From: Panicum virgatum
Taxonomy: Eukaryota > Streptophyta > Magnoliopsida > Poales > Poaceae
Length of the DNA stretch: 64,000 nucleotides
Assembly (NCBI RefSeq): GCF_016808335.1
Contig: NC_053146.1
Span: 4,255,015-4,319,014, forward strand
Direction of reading: 5' to 3'
Part shown: positions 55,860 through 64,000 of the stretch, piece by piece
Position numbering within the stretch: the stretch's first letter is position 1
Layout: each line of letters opens with the position of its first letter
The notes under the pieces: model-generated
Seen by the model: the letters and a program-made list of their open reading frames with translations, nothing else
What the model was told of the DNA's origin: nothing
Database searches by the model: none
Made by a program: the position numbers and the translations under genes

Positions 55860-56730
55860 GATAGTTGGCCAAATGGGCCAGGCTCGATGGGCCAGCACGA
55901 ACACGATCCGAAAAAGCACAGTCCTGGCATGGCACGGGCACGACACCATAGTGTCAGTGCCGGCACGAGGCACGGTCTATATAGTGCCTGGGCCGCAGGT
56001 CCAGCCCGCGGCACTAGCACGAGCACGGCACGACTAATGGGCTGGCACGATGCCGGCCCGATAACACCAACAGACATGGCTTTTTAACGGCCCATCTTGC
56101 ATCCCAATTTGCAAAACCTAAGTATAAAACTCAACACCACTTTCCCACAGGAGCCTCCATCCTCACGCAACAACCCAGCGCCGCCCCCCTCGGTCACCCT
56201 CTTGCCGCCGCCCCCTCCATTCCGTCCCTCCCTTCCGCCGCCGCCGCTTGCCTGCTTCCGCTCCTTGCACCCGAAATCGTCGCTCCTGCTCCTGCTGCAG
56301 TGCCCCAACGACCTCCCCTCCTCCATCTCCGGATCTCCATGCCACTCCCCGCTCTATTTGTGTGACGCAGGCGCGCAACGGGCCGCTGCAGCGGCACCAC
56401 GACCTCGCGCGCGAGGCGTTGCGAGTCGGAGTGGTGGCGCGGCAGCTCGACGGCGTGTCAGAGCTGTGGTGTGGCATGACGAAGCGGCGGCGCGACGGTG
56501 CGGCGTCGCCTCGGCACGGCGCCGTGGCGAGCCGACATGGGCACGGCGGGGCCGCCGTGCCTGAAGGCACGACACGGCACGGCCAGGCGCCCGTAGGGCC
56601 GTGCTAGTGCCTAGCTCTCGGCACAGTGGCCCGAGGCGGCACAGCACGGCGAGGCACGAGCGCGGCATAGTGTCGTGCCTGACCGTGCTCGTGCCAGTGC
56701 CGTGCCATGCGGCCCGTCTGGCCATGTATA
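55860..56730. mobile_element. nonautonomous hAT element
   Basis: A perfect 8 bp duplication flanks 871 bp with ends GATAGTTGGCCAAATGGGCC and GGCCCGTCTGGCCATGTATA (imperfect inverted repeats). GGCACG/CGTGCC-rich subterminal regions; the GC-rich middle (56160-56600) has only low-complexity frames. No transposase. Same family as 43482-44523 and the element cut off at the window start. Confidence 0.85.
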
Positions 56731-56738
56731 GTTTTCAC
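56731..56738. repeat. hAT target duplication, right
   Basis: GTTTTCAC, matching 55852-55859. Confidence 0.85.
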
Positions 56739-56974
56739 CCCCTCTCTCTGTTTTTAGGTAGCAAGTCATCATTTTCATCAACACCATACAAAACAAGAAG
56801 CATAACACCCAGAAGATCGATCTAGCTAGCTACCTCAAGAAATGAGATATATATGCCGGCGCCGGGTCTTGTCAAAATTTTCAGCAAATTGTTCCTTCTC
56901 CAATCTTCGCGCATTTCGATACTTATATGAGCTCAGCAACAGCTAGGATTAAAAAAAGTACCTAAGAATTACTA

Positions 56975-57206
56975 CTCTGTCCTTTTTTAAGTGTCGCTAT
57001 TAGTGTGCGTGACACAAGTTTGACTCGATTTATAGAAAAAAACGTGTAATATTTGTATCTCCAAATAAATTTGTTAAAAAACTAGATTAAAATATTTATC
57101 TAATGATATTAATTATGTATCATAAATATTAATATTTTTCTATATAAAAATAATCAAAATTATTTCTCGAGAAGCGAAAGCGACAGTTATTTAGAGACGG
57201 AGAGAG
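56975..57206. mobile_element. Stowaway-like MITE
   Basis: TA at 56973-56974 and 57207-57208 flank 232 bp. Ends CTCTGTCCTTTTTTAAGTGT and GACAGTTATTTAGAGACGGA (then GAGAG) are inverted repeats with mismatches, including an AGTGTCGCT/AGCGACAGT pair. AT-rich core. Lies about 420 bp upstream of the TatD start. Confidence 0.8.
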
Positions 57207-57627
57207 TAAGTAGCTTTCATAGGTTGCAAGAAGCGGTAGGTGGTCCATTAGATGAGGATCAAATGGTATGAGTAATTGCAGTACTTTTATAAAAAAAACT
57301 GTAATCCTCATAAGATAATGAGTAACTGTAGTTATTTTTATTAAATAGTAACTGTAGTTATTGGAGCATCGTAATTTTGAAGGAGAAAAGGCGAACAAAT
57401 GGAGAGCGGCCTATTTGTCGTTGGAGCGTGCGCTATTAGGCCCATTACTAGGGACGGGCCAGAATCGGCTTAGCGCCTCAGCCCAGCCCAAGTGGGTGCT
57501 TCGGAGGAGCCTCATGAAACTCCATTGTTTTTTCTTCCTGATTTTTGTTTTTTTTTAAAAAAAAATCCTTCGTTTTTAGTCAGACTCAGATTGACTCCCA
57601 TCTCCACCCTCCTCGCGCGCCGCGACC
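57207..57627 (+). promoter_or_regulatory. upstream region of the TatD gene
   Basis: Intergenic DNA between a MITE and the ATG. It contains GGGCC-type words (AGGCCCATTA, CAGCCCAGCCCAAG), frequent in plant housekeeping promoters, and a T run (57527-57560). No clear TATA box. The transcript start is unknown. Confidence 0.35.
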
Positions 57628-60600
57628 ATGGCGTCCACCGCCGTCAAGCTCATCGGTAAGTCCCCGTCTCTCTCCCTCTCAGCACCGCCCTCTATCGCCC
57701 CCCACCCCCCCCCCCCCCCCTCCTTCGCGGCTCTTACCCGAACTGACCCTGTGTGCCTTTACTTTGCCCTCCACTGACCTTCTTCTCCGTCTCCGGCGCG
57801 GTGATCACTACACCAGACATCGCAGTCAACTTCACCGGTAACTCGTGCTTCAAAAATAGCTTCCCATTTCGTTCTTCTCTTCCTGCTTAGCGTTTACGTG
57901 GTTGGCTGATTCTTGCCTGTCTCTCTTTTATTTTCTTTTCCGTGTGGCGTCCGCCGCGCTGTCCGCTGCTACTGCTGTGAAGATGGCATGTTCAAGGGCA
58001 TCTACCACGGCAAGCAGTGCCACGCCGCTGACATCCCGGCCGTGCTGGCGCGCGCCTGGGCCGCCGGCGTCGACCGCATCATTGTAATGCCCCCCGGTCG
58101 CCGGTCCTTTCGCAGTCTCCTGCTTAATTGCCTTGGTTTTTTAGCAATTTCTTGCGCTCTTGTTTGGTGCACGGCAGGTCACCGGAGGGTCTCTGAAGGA
58201 GTCCAGGGAGGCACTGGAGATCGCCGAGACCGACGGTGAGTTCAATCGCTTGATATGGTCCATTGACTGGTGTGCTTGGTGGTGCTTCTGGAGTGTTCGA
58301 TGTAATGTGCCTGAAAATCTGTCTTGTATCTGTACAATGCAGGGAGGCTGTTCTGCACGGTCGGCGTACACCCGACGAGATGTGGGGTAATTGGCATTTT
58401 TTGGGTTGGTGTTTGCAATAGGTCATTTGTGGTTCTGTTATCTAATCTTGTGCATTTTGGGTGGTTATAGGAGTTTGAGGAGAGTGGAGACCCGGAGGGG
58501 CATTTTCAGGCATTGCTGGCTCTAGCCAAGGAGGGCATAGAGAAAGGCAAGGTTGTGTCTGGGTTATACATAGTTTGCCATCAGAATAATAGATGAAAAC
58601 TCTGTCCTGACTATCATTCTCTTGTAACCATTTATAATAACTTGCTAGGGAACAGTTACACAGTCATGTGTGGATTGGAGGCAATGAATGTTCACATGAG
58701 CTCTTACTTTAACATTGTTATGTGAATCAAGGATCTCGCTCATTGTTCACAAAAGACCTAATAACAGCAATAACACATTTTTATCCGTAGCAAAGTTAAG
58801 GTAGGCTAGGCACAAAGTCATACAAAAGCACCAGGGATCGGATATAATATGTACAGTAGTAGTTGCAGTAAACAAGAACTTTAGTGTAGGTCAAAAGGAT
58901 CGAGTGCATAACTCGATTCATATAGAATGTGCAACGATGCCCTTGACAATCCACAGTTCAGCAGCATTTTCATGCAAAGATATTTGATATGATCTTTAAG
59001 TTTTGAAATATTTAGATGTGATATTTTTTGTAGCAAGACATTCAGAGGTTAGTCCCCCAGCCACTCTCTCTTTCCACAGGGAAAAACACTTGTAATCTTA
59101 CATCTGGAGTTCAATTTCTACAGGTTGTTGCTGTTGGTGAATGTGGTTTGGATTATGATAGGCTTCACTTCTGTCCGGCAGATGTACAAAAGAAGTATGT
59201 TCTCTTGCTCACATTATGCATTTAATTTTAATCTGTACATTTTCTGAGTTTCATTTCGTATTAGGTACTTCGAGAAACAGTTTGAGTTGGCTGAAGCAGT
59301 AAAATTACCGATGTTTCTTCACATGCGGGCTGCTGGTGAAGACTTCTGTGAAATCATGTCAAGAAATTTGTACAGGTACTATATCTTCTTTGTTCCATAA
59401 ATGGTGTTCTTGAATTGATGCCCTGCTAGATACACTTCTCCAGTAGTCCAGTGTGGAGGATGAAAACATGAAGAGAAACAGTCGAAAGTAGACTATGAAA
59501 TTTTTACCACCCATTCAACTTACTCTCAATTGTTTATAGCTACTCCAGTACTCCCTGACCTCTATATCTGAGAGCCAATTTTCTATTTGCCAGATTCCCT
59601 GGTGGGGTTACACACTCCTTCACTGACTCAGCAGAAGATCGTGACAAGCTCCTTTCTTTTGAGAAGATGTTTATAGGTCATCTCCCTCGCTTGGCAGTAT
59701 TTGATGCAACATGATAACTACAAGCTAAATTTACTTAAAAACTCCTCCATTAGTAGCAAAACAAGTTAGTTCAATTTATATAGTAACTCCACTTTGTGAT
59801 TCAGTTCTGTGTTTAAAACTCCGTCTGGATACTTAGCAACTGTAGAATTTGATATCTGCTCATTCATTATTTCCCAGTAGGGTCAGATAGATAATAAAGA
59901 ATTTATGAACCACGGCTGCAGGTGTTAATGGCTGTTCTCTAAAAACTAATGAAAATCTTGAAGTTCTTCGGGGCATTCCTGTTGAGAGATTGATGATAGA
60001 GACAGATTCTCCATATTGTGACATAAGAAATACTCATGCTGGAAGCCAGTATGTAAAATCAGTCTGGCCATCCAAGAAGAAAGAAAAGTATGAGCCAGAT
60101 TCAATGGTAAAAGGCCGCAATGAGCCTTGTTTAGTCAGGTAACTCACAACAGTTTTGCATAATTGAATGATGTGTTTCATTAACCTTGTGCTATATGTTA
60201 TGATTATTCAACTACTGCTAGACTGCGAGTTGAACTCATCCCTTTTATGTCATTCATATTTGACTCCAATAAAAGTTGTGGTAACTACATAATTATCAAT
60301 TTCAGGCAAGTTCTTGAGGTAGTGGCTGGATGCAAAGGGATCACAGACATAGAAGGCTTAAGTAAAACGCTGTACCACAACACTTGCAGGTAAGCTCACT
60401 GTGTATCAAGCTGAGAACTTTCAACTGCCTGTCAATAACTTAGGGACAACCTACGCCCCTGGTGCTTATGGTTCTTCGATATCTCAAATACTCACCTAAT
60501 TCATTTTGTTAATACTGCTAGCTCCAGCTCTGTGGTGCCTCATGTTTTTAATTCCTGTGATCTGCCCAACTTTGCAGACTTTTCTTTCCCCAAGACCTTG

Positions 60601-60653
60601 ATGCATCTGCAGAAGCACAACTTGAGAGTGGTACTAATGTCCAGGATAGCTGA
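57628..60653 (+). CDS. TatD-family metal-dependent hydrolase, 12 exons
   Basis: TatD-related nuclease of the TATDN1-like eukaryotic branch. The family comprises metal-dependent DNases with 3'-5' exonuclease activity, linked to DNA repair and apoptosis-type DNA degradation. Exons: 57628-57655, 57817-57837, 57983-58083, 58178-58235, 58343-58386, 58471-58551, 59124-59194, 59265-59375, 59594-59676, 59922-60138, 60306-60389, 60578-60653. All introns are GT-AG and the phases join to exactly 325 codons (324 aa). Landmarks: DIAVNFTD (10-17), [19 protein letters not shown] with metal-binding Glu117, LHMR (His154), THSF (His179), ETDSPYCD (Asp228) and a C-terminal NTCRLFF. The N-terminal HxH of bacterial TatD is replaced by VNF, as I recall for this branch. 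No signal peptide. Full length and apparently intact. Confidence 0.93.
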
Positions 60654-60768
60654 TCCTGCAGAGTGAATGGCTTTTGAAAAAAGAAAAATTATATGTGCTT
60701 GTTGCTTGGCTTCATGTTCCGACTTCCAATATGGCTATGAAATATGCTTTGGTTTGCCACACTTTTGT
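60654..60768 (+). other. TatD 3' flank / probable 3' UTR
   Basis: Sequence after the stop; no clear polyadenylation signal before the SINE, so the 3' UTR may run into it. Confidence 0.4.
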
Positions 60769-60779
60769 CCTTCGATCAT
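60769..60779. repeat. SINE target duplication, left
   Basis: CCTTCGATCAT, exact match to 61151-61161. Confidence 0.85.
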
Positions 60780-61150
60780 GCCAAAGGTTGTTAGCTCAGT
60801 TGGTCTGGGCGCAGCCAGCGGCACCCGCAGGTGGGGGGTTCGAATCCCCACCGGGGCGGATTTCCCCGCCTGCGGAAAAAAAACCCTCGCTGTGCTCTTG
60901 ATGACTTGGGTTGTGTTGTCAGCCTGGGCCCGGCCCGGTAGGTAACGGCCCCAAGAACGTGGCACCAACCCAGTGGGCTGTGTTGTCAGCTTAGGCCCGG
61001 CCCGTTGGGTAACGGTCCCAGGAACGTGGCACCAGTTCCAAGCTCAAGAGCCGGGGTTCGGGGGGTTTCTCGGCCGGGGTCATCTTGGCCTCTTCTTAAT
61101 TATAATGCCGCGGGGGCGGTCTTTCCCCCGCCCGGTCGAGTTTTTTTTTC
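60780..61150 (+). mobile_element. tRNA-derived SINE with T tail
   Basis: An 11 bp direct repeat flanks 371 bp that begin with a tRNA-like head: A box TTAGCTCAGTTGG (60791-60803) and B box GGTTCGAATCC (60837-60847) spaced as in tRNA. The body contains a 67 bp tandem duplication (starts 60912 and 60979). It ends in nine or more T residues, as in grass p-SINE-type elements. The tRNA-like part lacks a plausible cloverleaf acceptor stem, so it is not a functional tRNA gene. Confidence 0.85.
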
Positions 61151-61161
61151 CCTTCGATCAT
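61151..61161. repeat. SINE target duplication, right
   Basis: CCTTCGATCAT, matching 60769-60779. Confidence 0.85.
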
Positions 61162-61622
61162 CACCAAATTGCCGTGTGATGTGAACCTCTGAACTGTGGG
61201 GTATATGTCCTGAATTCATTCAAATAGAGTTCATTTTCATATGGAAACGGATTTGCAGAAAATAGAGCTATAACTTCCACTGATAGTATCTTTTCTTCTA
61301 GAACTATTTGAAATAGTTCACCTATGAGATTATCTGACACTGAACAAATAATATAACATGTGAAATGGATCATTTTACAGGAAGCGAAAGGGCTACACTG
61401 TTGCACTTTAGAACAATATATTTTGCATAATACAATACAAGAATAACAGAAGTATCTAGATGCCTAACACATTCTAGTATCTATAGCTGAAATGCTGAAT
61501 CCTCACTACAGCTTCACTGGTGTCAAAATTTTCGCTCAAATAGGTACAATTTGGATTTGAATTGGCAGAATTTGGAAGTCATTACAATTACAACATGTCT
61601 CATAACCCCTGGTTTGTAGTAA
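61162..61622 (-). other. 3' flank of the CP33-like gene
   Basis: AT-rich; would contain the 3' UTR of the minus-strand gene. Nothing else recognised. Confidence 0.4.
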
Positions 61623-63198
61623 TTAATAAGTTGTGGATGTCTGTAAGTTGCTCTCGTTGAATTCTGCTTCAGATAGTTCTGAATAACTAGTTGCTTCCGT
61701 CTCTGCATCAGATATGTCTGAAGCGGTTTCTTCCTGCTGTGCCTGCACAGCGCTAGGTGGAGAACCAGGTTGTGGGTTCTGTTCTGCCAGGCTAAGCCGC
61801 AGAGGTCTCCCTTCCAACTCCTGCATTGCCATTTCAAAACCATGTTAAACACTGCTTTGCCAAGGTGATCTGAATGTGAAGTAAGACAGTACACTCAAGT
61901 AGAATTAAACATTGTAATGACACCACAAGTCACAAGCTACATCGATAAAATGGAATTACCAGCTATGCATTGTCCAGTCCCTTTAGCACTGCAAACTCAT
62001 ATATTAGTTGCTTGTGTGCTGTAAATTCGTGATTCAATTTTAAGTATGCATATATTGCAAAGCTATTGCATCAATTGGCCTTTGCATAAATTCAGTGAAG
62101 ATGTAGAGAAACTGAACAACATTGTACTAGGTCAAGACAGAACATACCACTCCATCCAAAGCATCCAATGCAGCCTGTGCATCCTCTGCGGTCCTGAAGG
62201 AAACGAACCCGAACCCCCTGGACCGCCCAGTGTCACGCTCAAAGATGACCCTGGCATCAAGCAAGCCGGACTGGCCCTAGAACACTGACCTCAGTGCGTC
62301 TGCTCGCACTCCCCACCCCAGGTTGCCGGCGTAAATCTTGTAAGTGTCATCGTCACGCCTGCGGCCAGCCATTGTGACCGTTCTCCTCTCCCCGCCCCGC
62401 GGCGCCTCCGGGTAGTTCACCCTCGCCGTCCTCCCTCCCAGCAGCTTCATTAACACACATGCCAAGATCATGTCAGCAAAGACATCCACATTGATGGGCA
62501 TGGGGAAGAAGACACCAATTCTACGAATTGAGGAAGGATTGATCCAATTGGTGTGGGAGTGGCCGAGTGGGACTCACGGCGCCATCGAACATCTGGATGG
62601 CCTTGGCGGCCTCCTCGGCGGTGGCCATGGTGATGAAGGCGAAGCCGCGGCTCCGGTTGGTGACCTTGTCGTAGATTATCTGCAGCAACAGAGCCATCAG
62701 CCACGGTTGCTCTTCAGAAACTGCCGACGCAGTTTGGTCGGTTTGGGGCGGGCACGGCGGCGGTACCTGCGCGTCGTCGACCCTGGCGGCCTCGGCGAAG
62801 GCCTCGGAGAGCTCCTCGGAGGTGAAGGTGTAGGGCAGGTTGCCGACGAAGAGCCGGCCGGGATCCTCGCCGCGCGGCGGCCGGCTTCGTGGCGACTAGT
62901 ACGCGCGCGGGGCCTCGACCTCCTGCTCCTCCTCCGCCTCGCTCTCTCCCTCGTCGAAGTACTCCTCTTCCCCGCCAAACTCCTCTCCGTCCGACGAGAA
63001 CGCCTCGCCGGCGGCCGCGGCGGAGGGCGGGAGCAGGACGGGGCGGCCGCGGGGGAACGCGAAGAGGCGGAGGCCGAGGCCGGCGCGGTGGCGCTGGAGG
63101 CCCTGGAGCCGGACGCTGGGGAGCGGGACGGGGACACCGTTGGACACGGGCTGCTGCAGGGAGCGGAAGGTGGCGGCGGCGACGGCGGCGGCGGCCAT
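61623..63198 (-). pseudogene. chloroplast 33 kDa ribonucleoprotein-like (CP33), two in-frame TAG codons
   Basis: Two-RRM chloroplast RNA-binding protein; CP33 proteins bind and stabilise plastid mRNAs in the stroma. Exons on the minus strand: 63198-62767, 62679-62578, 62444-62148, 61820-61623, with GT-AG introns and all junctions in phase 0, 342 codons to TAA. N-terminal Ala/Arg/Leu-rich transit-type region, acidic linker (EEFGGEEEYFDEGESEAEEE), RRM1 (RLFVGNLPY 115-123; RSRGFAFITM), RRM2 (KIYAGNLGW 214-222; RSRGFGFVSF 252-261), Ser/Glu-rich tail. TAG codons 101 (62898-62896, before RRM1) and 234 (62279-62277, inside RRM2) interrupt an otherwise intact frame. The first alone would leave only the transit and acidic parts. 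Either a young pseudogene, a null allele or sequence error. Confidence 0.85.
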
Positions 63199-63408
63199 GG
63201 CCGGCGAGGAAGCGGAGAATGGAGCGAGAAGGGCCGGAGAGGCAGCAAGTGAAGTGAGAGTGCAGCGGCGGCGGAGGAGCCTCTCCTCTCGCCGCCGATA
63301 AATAAATTTCTCCTCCTTCCTTATCCGCTACCTGTTGGGCCGAGTGGTCCATGAGCTTATGGGCCCGAAACGCGACTCTTCTTCCTCCCCAAGAAGCTCA
63401 CCGCCACC
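63199..63408 (-). promoter_or_regulatory. upstream region of the CP33-like gene
   Basis: GC-rich near the start codon, with GAGAAATTTATTTATCGG on the minus strand (63314-63297) as a possible TATA-like element about 100 bp upstream of the ATG. Confidence 0.35.
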
Positions 63409-64000
63409 CAGGGTTAAAAAAACCGCTAGGAACCGGACCGGTTACCGCGGTTACCGGTCTAACCGGCCCGGACCGGTTCCGGTTCCGGCCGGTTCAAACC
63501 GGGCCCAAATTCAAATTTTAAATTTGAATTCTAAAAAATGGAAAAATCCCCAAAAAATCTTAAAAATACTTCAAGTTGTGATGAATTTAATGATGTCAAA
63601 TTTTTTCAAATATTCGTTCATTTAGTATACTTTGCGAGCATTTGAAGTTAAACAAAAAAAACGTGCATACAAAAGTATACAAATACAATGTAAAAGTAGT
63701 AAAAAAAGGGTTGGAGGGTTCATTTAGCCTAAAACATGTTATACAAACATTCATTTAGTATACTTTGCGGATATTTGAATTTAAACAAAAAAAGAAAAAA
63801 ATTGAATTTAGCCGGTTACCAGTCAAACCGACCGGTTACCAGTCAAACCGACCGGTAACCGGTCAAACCGGACCGGTAAACCGGTCTAACCGGCCGGTTA
63901 GCCGTTCGAAACCGGTATAACTGCGGGTTTTGAATTCAAATTTGAGTTTGACCGGTTTTTACCGGTAACCGGTCAAACCGGACCGGTTAGCCGGAACCGG
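63409..64000. mobile_element. ACCGGT-rich transposon end, runs off the window
   Basis: Begins near CAGGGTTAAAAAAACCG and contains dense ACCGGTTACCGG/CCGGTCAAACCGG repeats at 63430-63510 and 63810-64000 around an AT-rich middle with a repeated TTCATTTAGTATACTTTGCG (63617, 63751). A CAGGG start would fit a hAT terminus, but the other end and target duplication are outside the window. Confidence 0.4.

Larger units (their letters stand above)
55797..56856 (-). ncRNA. array unit 15, cut by a hAT element
   Basis: Plus strand TTTTCCCAAGACCTCCCAAC (55797-55816, continuing CCA). The minus-strand TATA box ATATATATC is at about 56854-56845. Between them lies the hAT element 55860-56730; subtracting it and one target copy leaves about 150 bp, matching intact units. 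Confidence 0.35.

Noticed and set aside
60791..60850. tRNA-like sequence with A and B boxes
   Set aside because: The acceptor arms do not pair and the sequence is the head of a T-tailed, target-duplicated SINE, so I do not call a tRNA gene.
62470..63252. 260-residue plus-strand frame over the CP33-like gene
   Set aside because: Antisense to RRM-encoding exons and introns; high GC content keeps it open.

Overview
This is eukaryotic nuclear DNA from a plant, almost certainly a grass. The evidence is spliced GT-AG genes with GC-rich first exons, a chloroplast-type RNA-binding protein gene, a poly(T)-tailed tRNA-derived SINE, and dense Stowaway, Tourist, hAT, Mutator, CACTA, Helitron, LINE and Copia elements of kinds common in grass genomes. 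Most of the window is nested transposons. Only the last 7 kb holds ordinary host genes.

Layout: 1-5.4 kb holds a hAT terminus, small MITEs, a 696 bp Mutator-like element with a 9 bp target duplication (3255-3950), an LTR remnant (about 3960-4866) and a small spliced gene fragment (5390-5690). A 5'-truncated LINE lies at 6292-8776 (+). From 9.4 to 56.9 kb there is an array of about 15 short related units. Each has a sequence resembling miR2118 or its target and, in most, an oriented TATA box about 100-160 bp away. Intervening insertions are a truncated Copia element (11.3-14.1 kb, -), a LINE with a 14 bp target duplication and a nested Helitron (18860-24200), a complete-ended Sirevirus-like Copia element (30372-41015, -), two Helitrons of one family (43335-47389 and 47739-49788), two hAT elements and several MITEs. 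At the right end are a 12-exon TatD-family gene (57628-60653, +), a SINE (60780-61150) and a CP33-like chloroplast ribonucleoprotein gene on the minus strand (63198-61623) with two in-frame TAG codons.

The most interesting structure is the 9.4-56.9 kb array. The motif carries the core GGGAGGCAT with a TAGG-like 5' end on the minus strand (plus strand in one inverted unit). This matches what I know of the target of grass miR2118, the 22-nt trigger of reproductive 21-nt phasiRNAs, or equivalently a family of miR2118-like sequences on the other strand. In most units a TATA box lies upstream of the site when the site is read as a target. The one inverted unit has its TATA box inverted too. In two units where the spacing looks broken (Helitron B at 47739, hAT at 55860), removing the transposon restores it. 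I read the region as a candidate 21-nt PHAS cluster; a MIR2118-like array is the main alternative. Small-RNA data are needed to decide.

The TatD and CP33-like genes converge and are separated by about 1 kb containing the SINE. Nothing suggests a shared pathway. All calls come from reading the sequence; no database search, folding program or alignment was run.
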